From NCBI GenBank assembly GCA_963823845.1, contig CAWGND010000026.1, forward strand, positions 248,001 to 312,000: 64,000 nt of DNA, given 5' to 3'. How positions within the stretch are numbered: the first letter of the stretch is position 1; each line of letters begins with the position of its first letter. Made by a program: the position numbers and the translations under genes. The DNA comes from Alloacidobacterium sp963823845. GTDB lineage: Bacteria; Acidobacteriota; Terriglobia; Terriglobales; Acidobacteriaceae. Below the pieces are notes generated by a model. The model was not told where the DNA came from. It was given only the letters and a program-made list of their open reading frames with translations, and ran no database searches. Positions 14,856 to 24,309 of this stretch are shown piece by piece.

Positions 14856-15872
14856 ATGCAGGCAAGATATGTACAGGTAGCCAAGGGTGGTGCGCCCCTG
14901 GAGGTGGTGACGCGAGACGTTCCTGAGCCGAAAGCGAAGGAAGTACGGATCCGCGTCCAGGCGTGTGGGGTTTGCCACAGCGATTCGGTCACAGTCCAGG
15001 GGCTTTTCCCGTCCATTACCTATCCGCGAGTGCCGGGACATGAGGTTGTCGGCACCGTGGATGCGGTCGGCGAAAACGTTCCGCAGTGGAAGGTGGGGCA
15101 GCGCGTCGGCGTTGGCTGGTATGGCGGCCATTGCGGGCGTTGCGAGCCTTGTCGTCGCGGTGATTTGGTCGCTTGTCAGAACGCGCTGATTCCCGGCATA
15201 ACCTATGACGGCGGCTATGCCGACTACATCGTCGTCCCGGACGACGCGGTAGCGGCGGTTCCCGATTCGTTCAAGAGCGCCGAGGCTGCGCCTCTTCTAT
15301 GTGCCGGGATCACCACCTTCAACTCGTTGCGCAATACCGGGGCAAAGCCGCCTGACATGGTTGCCATTCTCGGACTGGGCGGCCTTGGGCATCTCGGGGT
15401 GCAGTTTGCCGCCAAGATGGGCTTCAACACAGTTGCGATTGGCCGCGGGGCGGACAAGGCCAAATTTGCCCATGATCTGGGCGCACGGCAGTATATCGAC
15501 AGCACAAGTGTGAACGTGGCCGAGGCGCTCCAAAAGCTGGGAGGCGCGAGAGTCATTTTGGCCACAGTGCCCGATAACGATGCGATGTCGGCAGCGATTG
15601 GCGGTCTGGGCTATGCAGGCGAGTTGGTGCTGCTAGGGGTGTCGATGACGCCGTTGCAGGTAACGACACTTCCGCTGATTCTGCAACGGCAATCTATCCA
15701 TGGCTGGCCAAGCGGGACTTCCATCGAATCAGAGGACACGCTCAAATTCAGCGAATTGACTGGAGTGCTGCCGATAATCGAGAAGTATCCGCTGGAGAAG
15801 GCCGCTGATGCCTATGCACGCATGATGAGTGGTAAGGCGCGTTTTCGGGTGGTGGTGGAGACGGGAGCTTAA
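14856..15872 (+). CDS. Zinc-dependent alcohol dehydrogenase (MDR superfamily)
   Basis: 338 residues from ATG 14856, preceded by AAGGAGAG. The catalytic zinc site is visible as CGVCHSD and GHEVVGTVD, the structural zinc site as GHCGRCEPCRRGDLVAC, and the Rossmann fold as ILGLGGLGHLGVQFAAKMG. It oxidises alcohols or reduces aldehydes with NAD(P); resemblance to YahK/AdhP-type enzymes is general and the substrate cannot be told. Single gene ending in a strong hairpin shared with the convergent OmpA-like gene. Confidence 0.92.
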   Translation: MQARYVQVAKGGAPLEVVTRDVPEPKAKEVRIRVQACGVCHSDSVTVQGLFPSITYPRVPGHEVVGTVDAVGENVPQWKVGQRVGVGWYGGHCGRCEPCRRGDLVACQNALIPGITYDGGYADYIVVPDDAVAAVPDSFKSAEAAPLLCAGITTFNSLRNTGAKPPDMVAILGLGGLGHLGVQFAAKMGFNTVAIGRGADKAKFAHDLGARQYIDSTSVNVAEALQKLGGARVILATVPDNDAMSAAIGGLGYAGELVLLGVSMTPLQVTTLPLILQRQSIHGWPSGTSIESEDTLKFSELTGVLPIIEKYPLEKAADAYARMMSGKARFRVVVETGA

Positions 15873-15886
15873 ACATTCGTCACGAA

Positions 15887-15917
15887 AAGGCCCTGCGACC
15901 ACTTGCCGCAGGGCCTT
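15887..15917. terminator. Bidirectional terminator hairpin
   Basis: AAGGCCCTGCG (15887-15897) pairs with CGCAGGGCCTT (15907-15917) around a 9-nt loop. A-rich on the left and T-rich on the right, it lies between the convergent alcohol dehydrogenase and OmpA-like genes. Confidence 0.85.
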
Positions 15918-15929
15918 CGTATTTGCTGG

Positions 15930-16778
15930 CTACGTCTTTACCAGTTCGACCCGGCGGTTTTTCGCGCGGCCGTCGTCGGTCGCGTTGTCGGCGACCGGCT
16001 GGGTTGCGCCGAATCCTTTCGCGCTCAGGCGCGAGGCATTGATGCCTTTTGCCGTGAGCCACGCAACAACGGCCTGCGCCCGCTTCTCAGACAAGGACTG
16101 GTTGGCAGCCGCGGCGCCCTGGTTATCGGTGTGTCCCTCGATGCGCAGCTTCAAGTCGGGATTCTGCTGAAGGAGCTTTGCTATTTCAGCTAAGACCGGC
16201 TCAGAATCGGGCTGAATCACGGCTTTTCCGGTGTCAAAATGAATGCCGTAGACAGCGACATGGCCGGAACTTTGCAGAGAGTCGGCCAGCGAGGATGCGT
16301 CGGCGGTGACTTCCTGCTGCATGTCCTTCACGGTGACGATGGTCTGGGAGTAGTAGCCGTTGTTTCCTTCTGCGCTTTCGGAGTCAATCGCGAGCCAGGT
16401 ATTTCCCTTGCGGGCGGTGATCAGATAGGGAGATTTCTCATAGACGATCGAGAAACCCCCGCGCTTCAGGGCCGTATCGAAATTCCGGAATACCTGAAGG
16501 GAGCTGATATTCGGCTGAACCTGGTATTCCCACTTGCTCACGTCTCCTTCGAGGGTTTTCGTCACATCCGTGCCATTGTTTGAGGCTGTGGTGACGTCGA
16601 ACTGATCGAAATCCTTGTGGTCGCAGGTGGTGATGAAGGTGTTGGGAAAGCGGGTGACGAGCGGCGAGTCAACGCAGCCCTCAACGTCGTGCGGCTTGTC
16701 ATCGTCTTGTGCTCGGATGTTGGTGGTGGCGCAAAGAGCGCTGGAAACAAGGCAAATCCCCAAAATGAACTTACGCAA
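15930..16778 (-). CDS. OmpA-family outer-membrane protein
   Basis: 282 residues with a signal peptide (FILGICLVSSALCATTNIRA). The first 170 residues have no named domain. The C-terminal OmpA domain, which binds peptidoglycan diaminopimelate, starts at GIHFDTGKAVIQPDSEPVLA and includes LRIEGHTDNQG, LSEKRAQAVVAWL and the DDGRAKNRRVEL motif with the key Asp and Arg. There is no N-terminal beta-barrel of the OmpA type, so it is probably a periplasmic or outer-membrane-attached anchor. Monocistronic. Confidence 0.92.
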   Translation of the reverse strand: MRKFILGICLVSSALCATTNIRAQDDDKPHDVEGCVDSPLVTRFPNTFITTCDHKDFDQFDVTTASNNGTDVTKTLEGDVSKWEYQVQPNISSLQVFRNFDTALKRGGFSIVYEKSPYLITARKGNTWLAIDSESAEGNNGYYSQTIVTVKDMQQEVTADASSLADSLQSSGHVAVYGIHFDTGKAVIQPDSEPVLAEIAKLLQQNPDLKLRIEGHTDNQGAAAANQSLSEKRAQAVVAWLTAKGINASRLSAKGFGATQPVADNATDDGRAKNRRVELVKT

Positions 16779-17060
16779 GCAGTCTTCCCTCCTCAGTGAT
16801 GCAAAAACCTCTTATAGCACGCGTTTGCTTGTTTGCTGTAGCAAACTAAAGTGAGTTACTCGCGGGTTTTCTGGTCACTTTGGGGGAAACGAGGCAATGT
16901 CGGCGGGTGATACCCCTTCCCTCCAGGGTAGGTTTGCGAAAATTCATAATCCACCTACAAAAGTGCCACATCGAATGGAAGTCTGACAGATTCGAACAAA
17001 ATACCCGTCAGCCGAATCAGCGCGATAGCGAATTGCTTCAGCGAAAACAAAGGAGATTTC

Positions 17061-17801
17061 ATGTCTAAGTTAACCGAGAAAGTAGCGCTCATTACCGGTG
17101 GCTCACGGGGCATTGGCGCAGCCATTGCCAAGCGTCTGGCCGCGGATGGAGCGAGCATAGCCATCACGTACGCGAAAGACGCCAGCGCGGCTTCCGCCGT
17201 GGTGAAAGCGATCGAAGGTAATAGTGGAAAGGCTGTCGCGATCCAGGCGGACGCGGCCGATGTCGAAGCTGTCAAGGGTGCGGTCGAAAAGGCCGTCGCA
17301 ACCTTCGGCCGGCTCGACGTCCTTGTAAACAATGCCGGCACAGCCATTCCAAAAAGGTTCGAGGAAACCACGCTGGAGGAGATGGATCGCATGATTGACA
17401 TCAACTTCCGCGGCATACTGGTCGCGACGCAGGCGGCGCTCAAGCACATGAAGAGCGGCGGCCGCATCATTATGATTGGCTCGTGCGTGGGTGAGCGTGT
17501 GCTGACGCCCGGGTTGGTGGCCTACTCGGCCACCAAGGGAGCCGTGAAGATGTTTACTCAGGGATTGTCCAGAGAAGTCGGAGGCCGGGGCATCACGGTC
17601 AACAACGTCCAGCCGGGTCCGATCGACACGGATCTGAATCCCGCTGCAGGCGATTGGGCGACACCTCAGAAGGCTGTCACAGCGCTCGACCGCTACGGGA
17701 CTGTCGACGAGGTCGCCGCGCTGGTGTCGTTCGTCGCGGGTCCGGAGTCCTCGTATATTACAGGAGCGAATCTGACTGTTGATGGCGGCACGAACGCCTG
17801 A
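17061..17801 (+). CDS. SDR-family oxidoreductase (3-oxoacyl-ACP reductase-like)
   Basis: 246 residues, classical short-chain dehydrogenase. NAD(P) site TGGSRGIGAAIA, NNAGTA, catalytic Ser near IMIGSCVG, and YSATKGA with the YxxxK pair; the C-terminus ends TGANLTVDGGTNA. It is FabG-like in sequence, but not in a fatty-acid operon, so the substrate is unknown. A good AAGGAG precedes ATG 17061. No neighbour in the same operon. Confidence 0.92.
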   Translation: MSKLTEKVALITGGSRGIGAAIAKRLAADGASIAITYAKDASAASAVVKAIEGNSGKAVAIQADAADVEAVKGAVEKAVATFGRLDVLVNNAGTAIPKRFEETTLEEMDRMIDINFRGILVATQAALKHMKSGGRIIMIGSCVGERVLTPGLVAYSATKGAVKMFTQGLSREVGGRGITVNNVQPGPIDTDLNPAAGDWATPQKAVTALDRYGTVDEVAALVSFVAGPESSYITGANLTVDGGTNA

Positions 17802-17906
17802 TCCGAGGTACGGACGTGGTTGAAGGCCGATGAACTAACGGAGTCGGCTCTCCTGTGACGGCAAATGCCCACTCGTCTGTTTATTGCTCACAACCAAAAA
17901 GCGTCT

Positions 17907-19073
17907 TCACTCTGAAGAGGAGGAGGTTTCATGTGGCACTGCTGGCTTCGATGGCCCGTAATTGGGGACATTGGGGGTCAGTCTACGGCTGAAGAACTCC
18001 TGAAAGAGATTCACGGCGGCGCTACCTGCAATGCCGAGGAGCGCATTCTCGAAGGTCAGCGCCACCCCGTTGCGATCGCTTTCCGGGTAGTAGAGGTTCG
18101 AGATTCCGCCCGCCGCCATGCCACCGAGGATGCCCGAATAGTTTACTTGCCAATGTCCATTGTCGCCCTTGCACATGACCGACATTGCCATGGCATAGAG
18201 AGCTCGTGATCGAATTGTCCCGGTTCCTTTGTAGAAGTAGCGTGGATCCTGTTTCAGAAGGGATGGCAGTATGGCGCCACCTATCATCGTGCCGATGACG
18301 CCGTCGGAATAATTGGCTGCAAAGCGCTTGGCGTAGCCCTGCGCGCCTTGTCCGTACCCGCTGAATGTGTCGTTAGCCTGTTGAGCTCCTGCCCAGACTC
18401 CAGTCAACAGAAATGTAGCTGGGTCTATCGAAGTCTTCAAGGCCAGATTGAATTTCAGCTTCGTTGTGAGGGGAGGCGCGTTGGGTACGTAGGTGACGTA
18501 GAAGTTTGGTATGACGCCGATCAGACGCTGTTTTTCCTCTTCGTGAAACTGCTCCAGGGCAATCTCCTGCTCCGATGCAGTCACCCGCACTTCGCTCGTA
18601 GCGGTGGCGACAAGCAACACGATTGCTTTCGTTTCGTAGCCCTCGCCGGAGTGCAGCAAACCTGATACTACCTGGGTGGCAAACCCATGGGCGGAGATCG
18701 TCAGGTCGAATGCTCCGGGAGGGACGTCAGTGAAATTGAAGTGGCCCTCGCTGTCGGATCTTACGACTCTCGGGGACTGCGTCGTGGAGGCAGTCTGGCT
18801 GAGTGCGATGCTGACGCCTTCGTAGACGGATCCGTCTTGATTCACCACGACGCCGTGGATGCTGCCTGGCGAAGGCTGTTCGGGCATCTGTGGCGCCGGT
18901 GACGCCTGGGCTTCGGGGGCACTGGGTAAGGCAGCACCAGTTACCGGAATCGGCGAGGGAGACGAGGCCTGCTGCGACCGCGCATGGGCAGCGAGCCCGA
19001 ATAGTGCCACGAAAACAAGGATGCGGCCTGATTCCAGGAGTCGACGGCGCGAGTCGTTCGACTCGCTATCCAA
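17907..19073 (-). CDS. Secreted carboxypeptidase-regulatory-like domain protein
   Basis: 388 residues from TTG 19073 (GAGG five bases upstream); a GTG at 19154 would add 27 residues before the signal peptide (LVFVALFGLAAHARS). A Pro/Ala-rich linker leads to a carboxypeptidase-regulatory-like Ig fold: GSIHGVVVNQDGSVYEGVSI, VVRSDSEGHFNFTDVPPGAF and DLTISAHGFATQVVSGLL. The last 200 residues (LKTSIDPATFLLTGVWAG, then ILPSLLKQDPRYFYKGTGT) are a conserved acidobacterial module of unknown function. There is no TonB plug or barrel. Probably periplasmic or on the cell surface. Confidence 0.82.
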   Translation of the reverse strand: MDSESNDSRRRLLESGRILVFVALFGLAAHARSQQASSPSPIPVTGAALPSAPEAQASPAPQMPEQPSPGSIHGVVVNQDGSVYEGVSIALSQTASTTQSPRVVRSDSEGHFNFTDVPPGAFDLTISAHGFATQVVSGLLHSGEGYETKAIVLLVATATSEVRVTASEQEIALEQFHEEEKQRLIGVIPNFYVTYVPNAPPLTTKLKFNLALKTSIDPATFLLTGVWAGAQQANDTFSGYGQGAQGYAKRFAANYSDGVIGTMIGGAILPSLLKQDPRYFYKGTGTIRSRALYAMAMSVMCKGDNGHWQVNYSGILGGMAAGGISNLYYPESDRNGVALTFENALLGIAGSAAVNLFQEFFSRRLTPNVPNYGPSKPAVPHETSSSSE

Positions 19074-19285
19074 ATTTGCCTCATTTCTGATCAGTCCCGC
19101 CCTCAGTTCCGAACCTATAGATGTCTTAATGATAACCGGCACGAAAGAGGCCACCTAAGAAATTAGACGAAGCACTGCGACGAGTAGACGAGAAGATGTG
19201 GGAGTTGGACGGGCCAACTTTCAACATTGAGCTATGGGGCGGGAGATTTGACCTGACAGGCTCCCAAAGACGAGCGCTCCGATCG

Positions 19286-19819
19286 TTAAGCGTTCCACTC
19301 CTGGACGGTGACCTCCCAGATTTCCGCGAGGTAGCGGCCTGAGACGAAGTCGCGCTCCTCGGTGCGGACCAGGCGCATTCCCTGCTTCTGAGAGATGCGG
19401 CGGGAGCCGATGTTCGGGATGGCCTTGGGTACGCGCAGGACGGGCATTTTAAGCGTGTTGAACCAGAAATCGGTGACGGCATCACAGGCCTCGGTCATGA
19501 GGCCCTGGCGCTGGTGCTCGGGGACGATCCAGAAGCCGCGGTTGTTTTCTTCACCGCGATAAAGGCTGATGGAGCCGATGATTTGCTCCGGCGTGGACTT
19601 AAGGCGAAGGCTCCAGACCCAGCGGTCGCCACGTTCGACGGCGGGTAGCAATTCGTCGCGGTAATGGGTGAGCGTGGCATCGGGCGGAAAGGGCCAGGGA
19701 ACAATGGCGTTGAGATATTTCACGATTTCCCATTGCGGGAAAATGCGCTGGAACTCTTCGGCGTCGGCGAGGGCGGTGGGGAGGAGAAGCAGGCGCGGGG
19801 TTTCGAGGGTCGGGGTCAT
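19286..19819 (-). CDS. GNAT-family N-acetyltransferase (RimJ-like)
   Basis: 177 residues. The layout of the RimJ/RimL-type GNAT domain is visible: TPRLLLLPTALADAEEFQRI at the N-terminus, IIGSISLYRGEENNRGFW in the middle, the acetyl-CoA loop VPEHQRQGLMTEACDAV, and IPNIGSRRISQKQGMRLV near the end. It transfers acetyl from acetyl-CoA to an amine, possibly a protein N-terminus. Monocistronic; substrate unknown. Confidence 0.88.
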   Translation of the reverse strand: MTPTLETPRLLLLPTALADAEEFQRIFPQWEIVKYLNAIVPWPFPPDATLTHYRDELLPAVERGDRWVWSLRLKSTPEQIIGSISLYRGEENNRGFWIVPEHQRQGLMTEACDAVTDFWFNTLKMPVLRVPKAIPNIGSRRISQKQGMRLVRTEERDFVSGRYLAEIWEVTVQEWNA

Positions 19820-20084
19820 ATATCCGATGGTCTCTCATAGGAAATTCTTGTCCCATTCCTCGCTCAGATCAACCAATACTGTTCGATTCAGCGCTGGTTT
19901 CGTGCATTTCTGTGCCGATAGCCGTCAGATGCACTTGGGATGCAACCGTTAGCGGCGCCTTGACCGGAATGAGGGCATCTGGCTGCAAATTGACCCGCCA
20001 AAGGGGCGCGTAAGCGTGTATATTGGCGAGGGTTTACACGGAGAACTGTCGCGCTCCTTGTGATCCGTTTGAGAGGTGTGCGCT

Positions 20085-21608
20085 ATGCAGGGTCTCAAGC
20101 AAATACTGTCTGTCTGCCTCAGCATTACCTTGACACTAAGTGTGATCGACCTCGACGGCTGCGCCAAGAAGTCTGATCAGGGGCCAGCGACTCAAGGACA
20201 GACACCGGCGAGCCAGGCGCCGGCGACGACCTATGCAACTCCTACGCCTGACCAGCTCTATCAACTCGTCGCTCCCATTGCCCTGTTCCCTGACAATCTT
20301 CTGGCGCAAGTGCTGGCCGGTTCAACCTACCCGGACCAAGTCACCGCTGCTTACAACTGGATGAAGCAGAACGCGAACCTGAAGGGCCAGCAACTCATGG
20401 AGACGGTGAACCAGCAGCCATGGGACAACAGCATCAAAGGCCTGACACAGTTTCCGGACGTTCTGGGTCAACTAGCGACGAACCTGTCTTGGACTTCTGC
20501 TCTCGGAGATGCCTATTTCAACGTTCCTCAGGACGTTATGAACGCGGTGCAGGTGATGCGTCAGCGCGCCTACCAGGCCGGAAATCTAAAGAGCAACCAG
20601 CAGCAGAACGTGAGCGTGGAGAACCAGGCGCCGGGATCGGCGCCCGCTCCGGCAGCCTCAGGCGAGGCGCAGACTACGGTAGTGCAGCCTCCGCCGCAGA
20701 CAATCGTGATTCAACCGTCGCAACCGGAAGTAGTCTATGTGCCCACCTACAACCCGACGGTCGTATACGGAGCGCCTGTGGCCACGTATCCTGGATATTC
20801 GACCGACGCACTGGTGGCAACGGGCCTGATCTCATTCGGGCTGGGCATCGCGGTAGGCGCGGCCATCAACAACAACGGTTGCTGCGGATGGGGTTATAAC
20901 TCATGGGGATGCGGGTGGAACAACTCGTCCGTGACCTACAACCGCAACACCTATATTTCGACCTCCAACACATTCGTCAATCGCAACAATTATTACCGGA
21001 ATGCGAACTACAACAACATCAATCGCAATAACATCAACACGAACGACATAAACCGCAACAACATTAATCGCAATAACATCAACACGAATGACATCAACCG
21101 CAACAACCGCACCAATAACTTCAATAACACTGCGCGAAACAACGGCAGCACGCCAAACTTTGGTCAGAAATACAATCAGCCGCAGTTTCAAAACAATCAG
21201 GCAGGTGCGGCGCAGAATAACCGGCAGCAATTGGGCGCGGGCAATCAAGCGAGAGTGAACCAGCCGGGTGCGAATCAAGGAAGGCTGAATCAGCAGCAGG
21301 GAGCCGGTCAGGGGCGACTCAATCAGCAGCCCGCCGGCGCAAACCAGAACCGTGGCGGCGGCAATTTGAATCAGCCGCAGCGCGACGCGGCCCGTGGATA
21401 CGGACAACAGCCCAACCGCGGAACCAGCTCCAGCGCATTCAGCAACTACAGCCCGGGAGGCAATACCCGGACAAACAGCGCCCGCGGGCAGCAGAGTCTG
21501 CAGGGGAACCGCAATGCCGGCGGCGGCGGCGGCGCGCGACCAGCGCAAGCTTCACGACAAGCGTCGGCTTCGCGACCAGCTCCCCGCGCGGGCGGCCCCC
21601 ATCGCTAA
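20085..21608 (+). CDS. DUF3300 lipoprotein with Asn-rich repeats
   Basis: 507 residues from ATG 20085 (GAGAGG upstream). The signal sequence ends in a lipobox-like LDGC. The DUF3300 domain spans about residues 60-230: YQLVAPIALFPDNLLAQVLA, STYPDQVTAAYNWMKQN, PWDNSIKGLTQFPDVLGQL and IQPSQPEVVYVPTYNPTVVY. A hydrophobic LISFGLGIAVGAAI stretch follows, then a long low-complexity tail of NRNNIN/TNDI repeats and Gln/Gly/Arg-rich sequence. The function is not established. DUF3300 and DUF2950 genes commonly sit together, as here with a 39-base gap, suggesting a shared envelope role. Confidence 0.88.
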   Translation: MQGLKQILSVCLSITLTLSVIDLDGCAKKSDQGPATQGQTPASQAPATTYATPTPDQLYQLVAPIALFPDNLLAQVLAGSTYPDQVTAAYNWMKQNANLKGQQLMETVNQQPWDNSIKGLTQFPDVLGQLATNLSWTSALGDAYFNVPQDVMNAVQVMRQRAYQAGNLKSNQQQNVSVENQAPGSAPAPAASGEAQTTVVQPPPQTIVIQPSQPEVVYVPTYNPTVVYGAPVATYPGYSTDALVATGLISFGLGIAVGAAINNNGCCGWGYNSWGCGWNNSSVTYNRNTYISTSNTFVNRNNYYRNANYNNINRNNINTNDINRNNINRNNINTNDINRNNRTNNFNNTARNNGSTPNFGQKYNQPQFQNNQAGAAQNNRQQLGAGNQARVNQPGANQGRLNQQQGAGQGRLNQQPAGANQNRGGGNLNQPQRDAARGYGQQPNRGTSSSAFSNYSPGGNTRTNSARGQQSLQGNRNAGGGGGARPAQASRQASASRPAPRAGGPHR

Positions 21609-21647
21609 CGGCCATGATCCAGCGAGTCAAATCAGGAGGGTAAGTTG

Positions 21648-22592
21648 ATGGCATCGGAAACGCGCTCGTACAAATCGGTTCTGTTGGCGTGTATCGCCCT
21701 GATCGCAGGAGGGCTGGTTTTTCTATTGCCTGTGCATGCGCAGCAGAGCAACGAGAAGACGTTTGCTTCACCGGGCGACGCGGTGCTGGCGCTTTACAAT
21801 GCCGTAAAGTCGAATAACGACCAGGCCATGTCCGAAATTTTCGGCTCGAATGCGAAGACCATCCTGCGTACTGGCGACGACGTTGCTGACAAGAAGATGG
21901 TCGCCGACTTTGTGCGACGCTACGATGAAATGCATCGCGTCGTCGTCGAACCCGACCAGACCGCGACTCTCTATATTGGCGCGGAAAACTGGCCCGGCCC
22001 CATTCCCCTTGTCAAGAACAGTAGCGGCGCCTGGTATTTCGATACTGAAGCTGGAGTGAAGGAAATTCTCTACCGCCGCGTCGGCACCAATGAGAACGAC
22101 GCCATTGACATTCTGCATGGGCTCGTCGATGCGCAGCGCGAATATGCCTCGGAGATGCGCGATGGCGACAAGACAAAACATTTCGCGCTGCATTTCATCA
22201 GCGCTGAGGGCAAACAGGATGGGCTGTACTGGAAGTCAGAAGGCAATGAGCCGCCGAGTCCGATTGGGCCGCAAATCGTCGCCGCCGCAAGCGAAGGCTA
22301 TGCCATGCAGCAGGGCCGCTTCGTACCCTTCCACGGATATTACTTCCGCATGCTGACGAAGCAGGGACCCGCGGCGAAAGGCGGCGCTCGCGATTACGTC
22401 GTCAACGGTCAGCTCACGCGCGGCTTCGCGTTTGTCGCTTTTCCCGCCGAATATCGCAACTCCGGGGTGATGACTTTTATCGTCAACCAGGATGGTGTGG
22501 TGTATGAGAAAGACCTCGGTTCGGATACCGTGCAGATGGGCGCCGCGATGTCAGAGTACAACCCGGACGGGACGTGGAACCGACAGGACTGA
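21648..22592 (+). CDS. Secreted DUF2950 protein
   Basis: 314 residues from ATG 21648, with AGGAGGG seven bases upstream. A signal peptide (SVLLACIALIAGGLVFLLPV) precedes the DUF2950 domain: TFASPGDAVLALYNAVKSN, EIFGSNAKTILRTGDDV, NSSGAWYFDTEAGVKEIL and the C-terminal FVAFPAEYRNSGVMTFIVNQ with YEKDLG. It is the partner gene of the upstream DUF3300 lipoprotein. Biochemical role unknown; periplasmic by prediction. Its 3' end overlaps nothing important; the next gene starts 34 bases on. Confidence 0.9.
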   Translation: MASETRSYKSVLLACIALIAGGLVFLLPVHAQQSNEKTFASPGDAVLALYNAVKSNNDQAMSEIFGSNAKTILRTGDDVADKKMVADFVRRYDEMHRVVVEPDQTATLYIGAENWPGPIPLVKNSSGAWYFDTEAGVKEILYRRVGTNENDAIDILHGLVDAQREYASEMRDGDKTKHFALHFISAEGKQDGLYWKSEGNEPPSPIGPQIVAAASEGYAMQQGRFVPFHGYYFRMLTKQGPAAKGGARDYVVNGQLTRGFAFVAFPAEYRNSGVMTFIVNQDGVVYEKDLGSDTVQMGAAMSEYNPDGTWNRQD

Positions 22593-22625
22593 CCTTTGAA
22601 ACTGCTTATCTCCTAGAGAACAGCC

Positions 22626-24168
22626 GTGAAGCTCTTCGCTCACCCGCATCGTCTTCTTCTGCTTTCACCTTTACTGGGCTGCCTGAGTATCTCTGCACCC
22701 GCTCAGAATGGCTCGATGCTGGGCCAAAGCATTACATGGCGGCGCACTCAGTCCCCGTTTACTCCGGACTCTGCCAGCACTGTAATCCTGGCGGTCCGGG
22801 GAGCGATCCTAATCCTGGCACGCCGATGTACATTTGCCGCGCACGCGTTCAGGGAAGTCTGGTTCCCGGAAAGTGGGTTCAGGGCAACTGCAATGTAGCC
22901 TTTGGCGGGTCGGAACAGATTATGCGCTCGTACGAGGTCGCTTACGGGAGCGCACGCTGGGTCTCTTATCGCGGCAGTCCTTATGGTCTGGCGCAGACAG
23001 GAAGTGAAGCGGACGGAAGCCCGCTCTATTCGTGTCGCGTACACTATTACGCCGGCGGCACCGATTATGGCTACCAGCCCGGCAAGCTGGTATCGGACGG
23101 GACTTGCCATATTCCCATGGGCGGGGGCGAGGTTGCGCAGAATCCACCGTTTGAGGTTTTGTACGCAACAGGTGGCGGCCGTCCACCCATTCCATATCCG
23201 TATCCTTACCCGATCCGGTCCAGCCAGTGCAGCCGGCGCAACCATATCCACCGTGCCGGCTCAGCGATCCAACGGTGAAGCGGGAGATACAGGGAGGGAC
23301 AAGCTGGCTTGTTGGACCGCGGTGCTCATCAACCGATGCTTTTGGCAACGTTGAGCCCAAGTATCCTCAACCTGGAGATGACGCGCCTCCTCCTCCGTAT
23401 GACCCAGGACCAAGCTCGGTGACCTGGCAACCGGCACAAACACCCTTTGTTCCGGGAGACGATGCAGTGAAGGGAGGTCCGGGCAATGGCCCCAAGCCGG
23501 ATTCGCCGCTTTACGTCTGCCGCGTTTACGACAATAACGCGCTCGTGCCTGGCAAGTGGGTTCAGGGGCAGTGCAATTATGTCAATGACGCGGGAAAGGA
23601 AGACTCATCGAAGACCTATGAGGTGGCTACCGGCCCGGCGGAGTGGCGCAATTTCGATGGCAACATAGGAGCGCTCGTGCCCGGCGGTTACCTTGCCGGC
23701 GGCATGCATCTTTACATCTGCCGCAAGCAGATCAGCTACTTCGGCAGCAAAAAGGGGTATCAGCCAGGGTTTCTGGCCAATGGCAAGTGTCACATTCCTT
23801 ATGGGGTTGATAATGTCGTGGGGCCCCCTTTTGATGCCCTGTACAACGTCGTTTCGGCGCAACCTGCACAATCGCCTGCTCCCGCTGTGGGGGCTGCTCA
23901 ACCACATGGAATTCTTATTTCATTCCTGAACGGCACTGGCGCGACTGCGGGTACGGTGACGGTTACGAACGGATCCTCGGGCAGCACGGTGACCAAACCA
24001 TTGCCTCCCAATTCGACCGCGCAGCAATGCATGGAGATTGTGCAGCAGGCTGCATTTCAGGCTGGTCTCCAGATTCAGGCCCAACCGGATGGCAGTGGTC
24101 TGCGGGTCTTTGGGAGCAACAATGCGGTGAATGTTACGCAGGCGTCGGTTTCGGTGAGTCAGTTCTAA
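22626..24168 (+). pseudogene. Secreted DM9-repeat (DUF3421-like) protein, two frameshifts
   Basis: A signal peptide (MKLFAHPHRLLLLSPLLG to ISAPAQ) and SITWRRTQSPFTP are read in one frame. The first DM9 pair (MYICRARVQGSLVPGKWVQG, YEVAYGSARWV, YQPGKLVSDGTCHIP) follows in a second frame after about 22780. The second pair (LYVCRVYDNNALVPGKWVQG, YICRKQISYFGSKKGYQPGF, NGKCHIPYG) is in a third frame after about 23210, where PYPYPYP and PVQPVQP lie in different frames. Adding back one base at each site gives an exact codon count (514 residues). DM9 repeats are carbohydrate-binding in some animal lectins; the bacterial role is unknown. The C-terminus is a 100-residue Thr/Ser-rich domain. Confidence 0.75.
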
Positions 24169-24309
24169 GAAGACGCTCTACGGAACCGGTGCCTGGCGAT
24201 AAACAGTTCTTGGGAAACTCTTCGAGTTGCTGTATAGATGATCCGTCGCTTTCGCGTCGATTCTCACGTAGTGCGTATGGCGTACCCATTCCCTGTCCGG
24301 AGAGCCTGA

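Noticed and set aside
19145..19342. Open plus-strand stretch with LDEALRRVDEKMWELDGP and similar sequence
   Set aside because: No proper start, overlaps the 3' end of the GNAT gene, no family recognised; may be a gene fragment but support is too weak.
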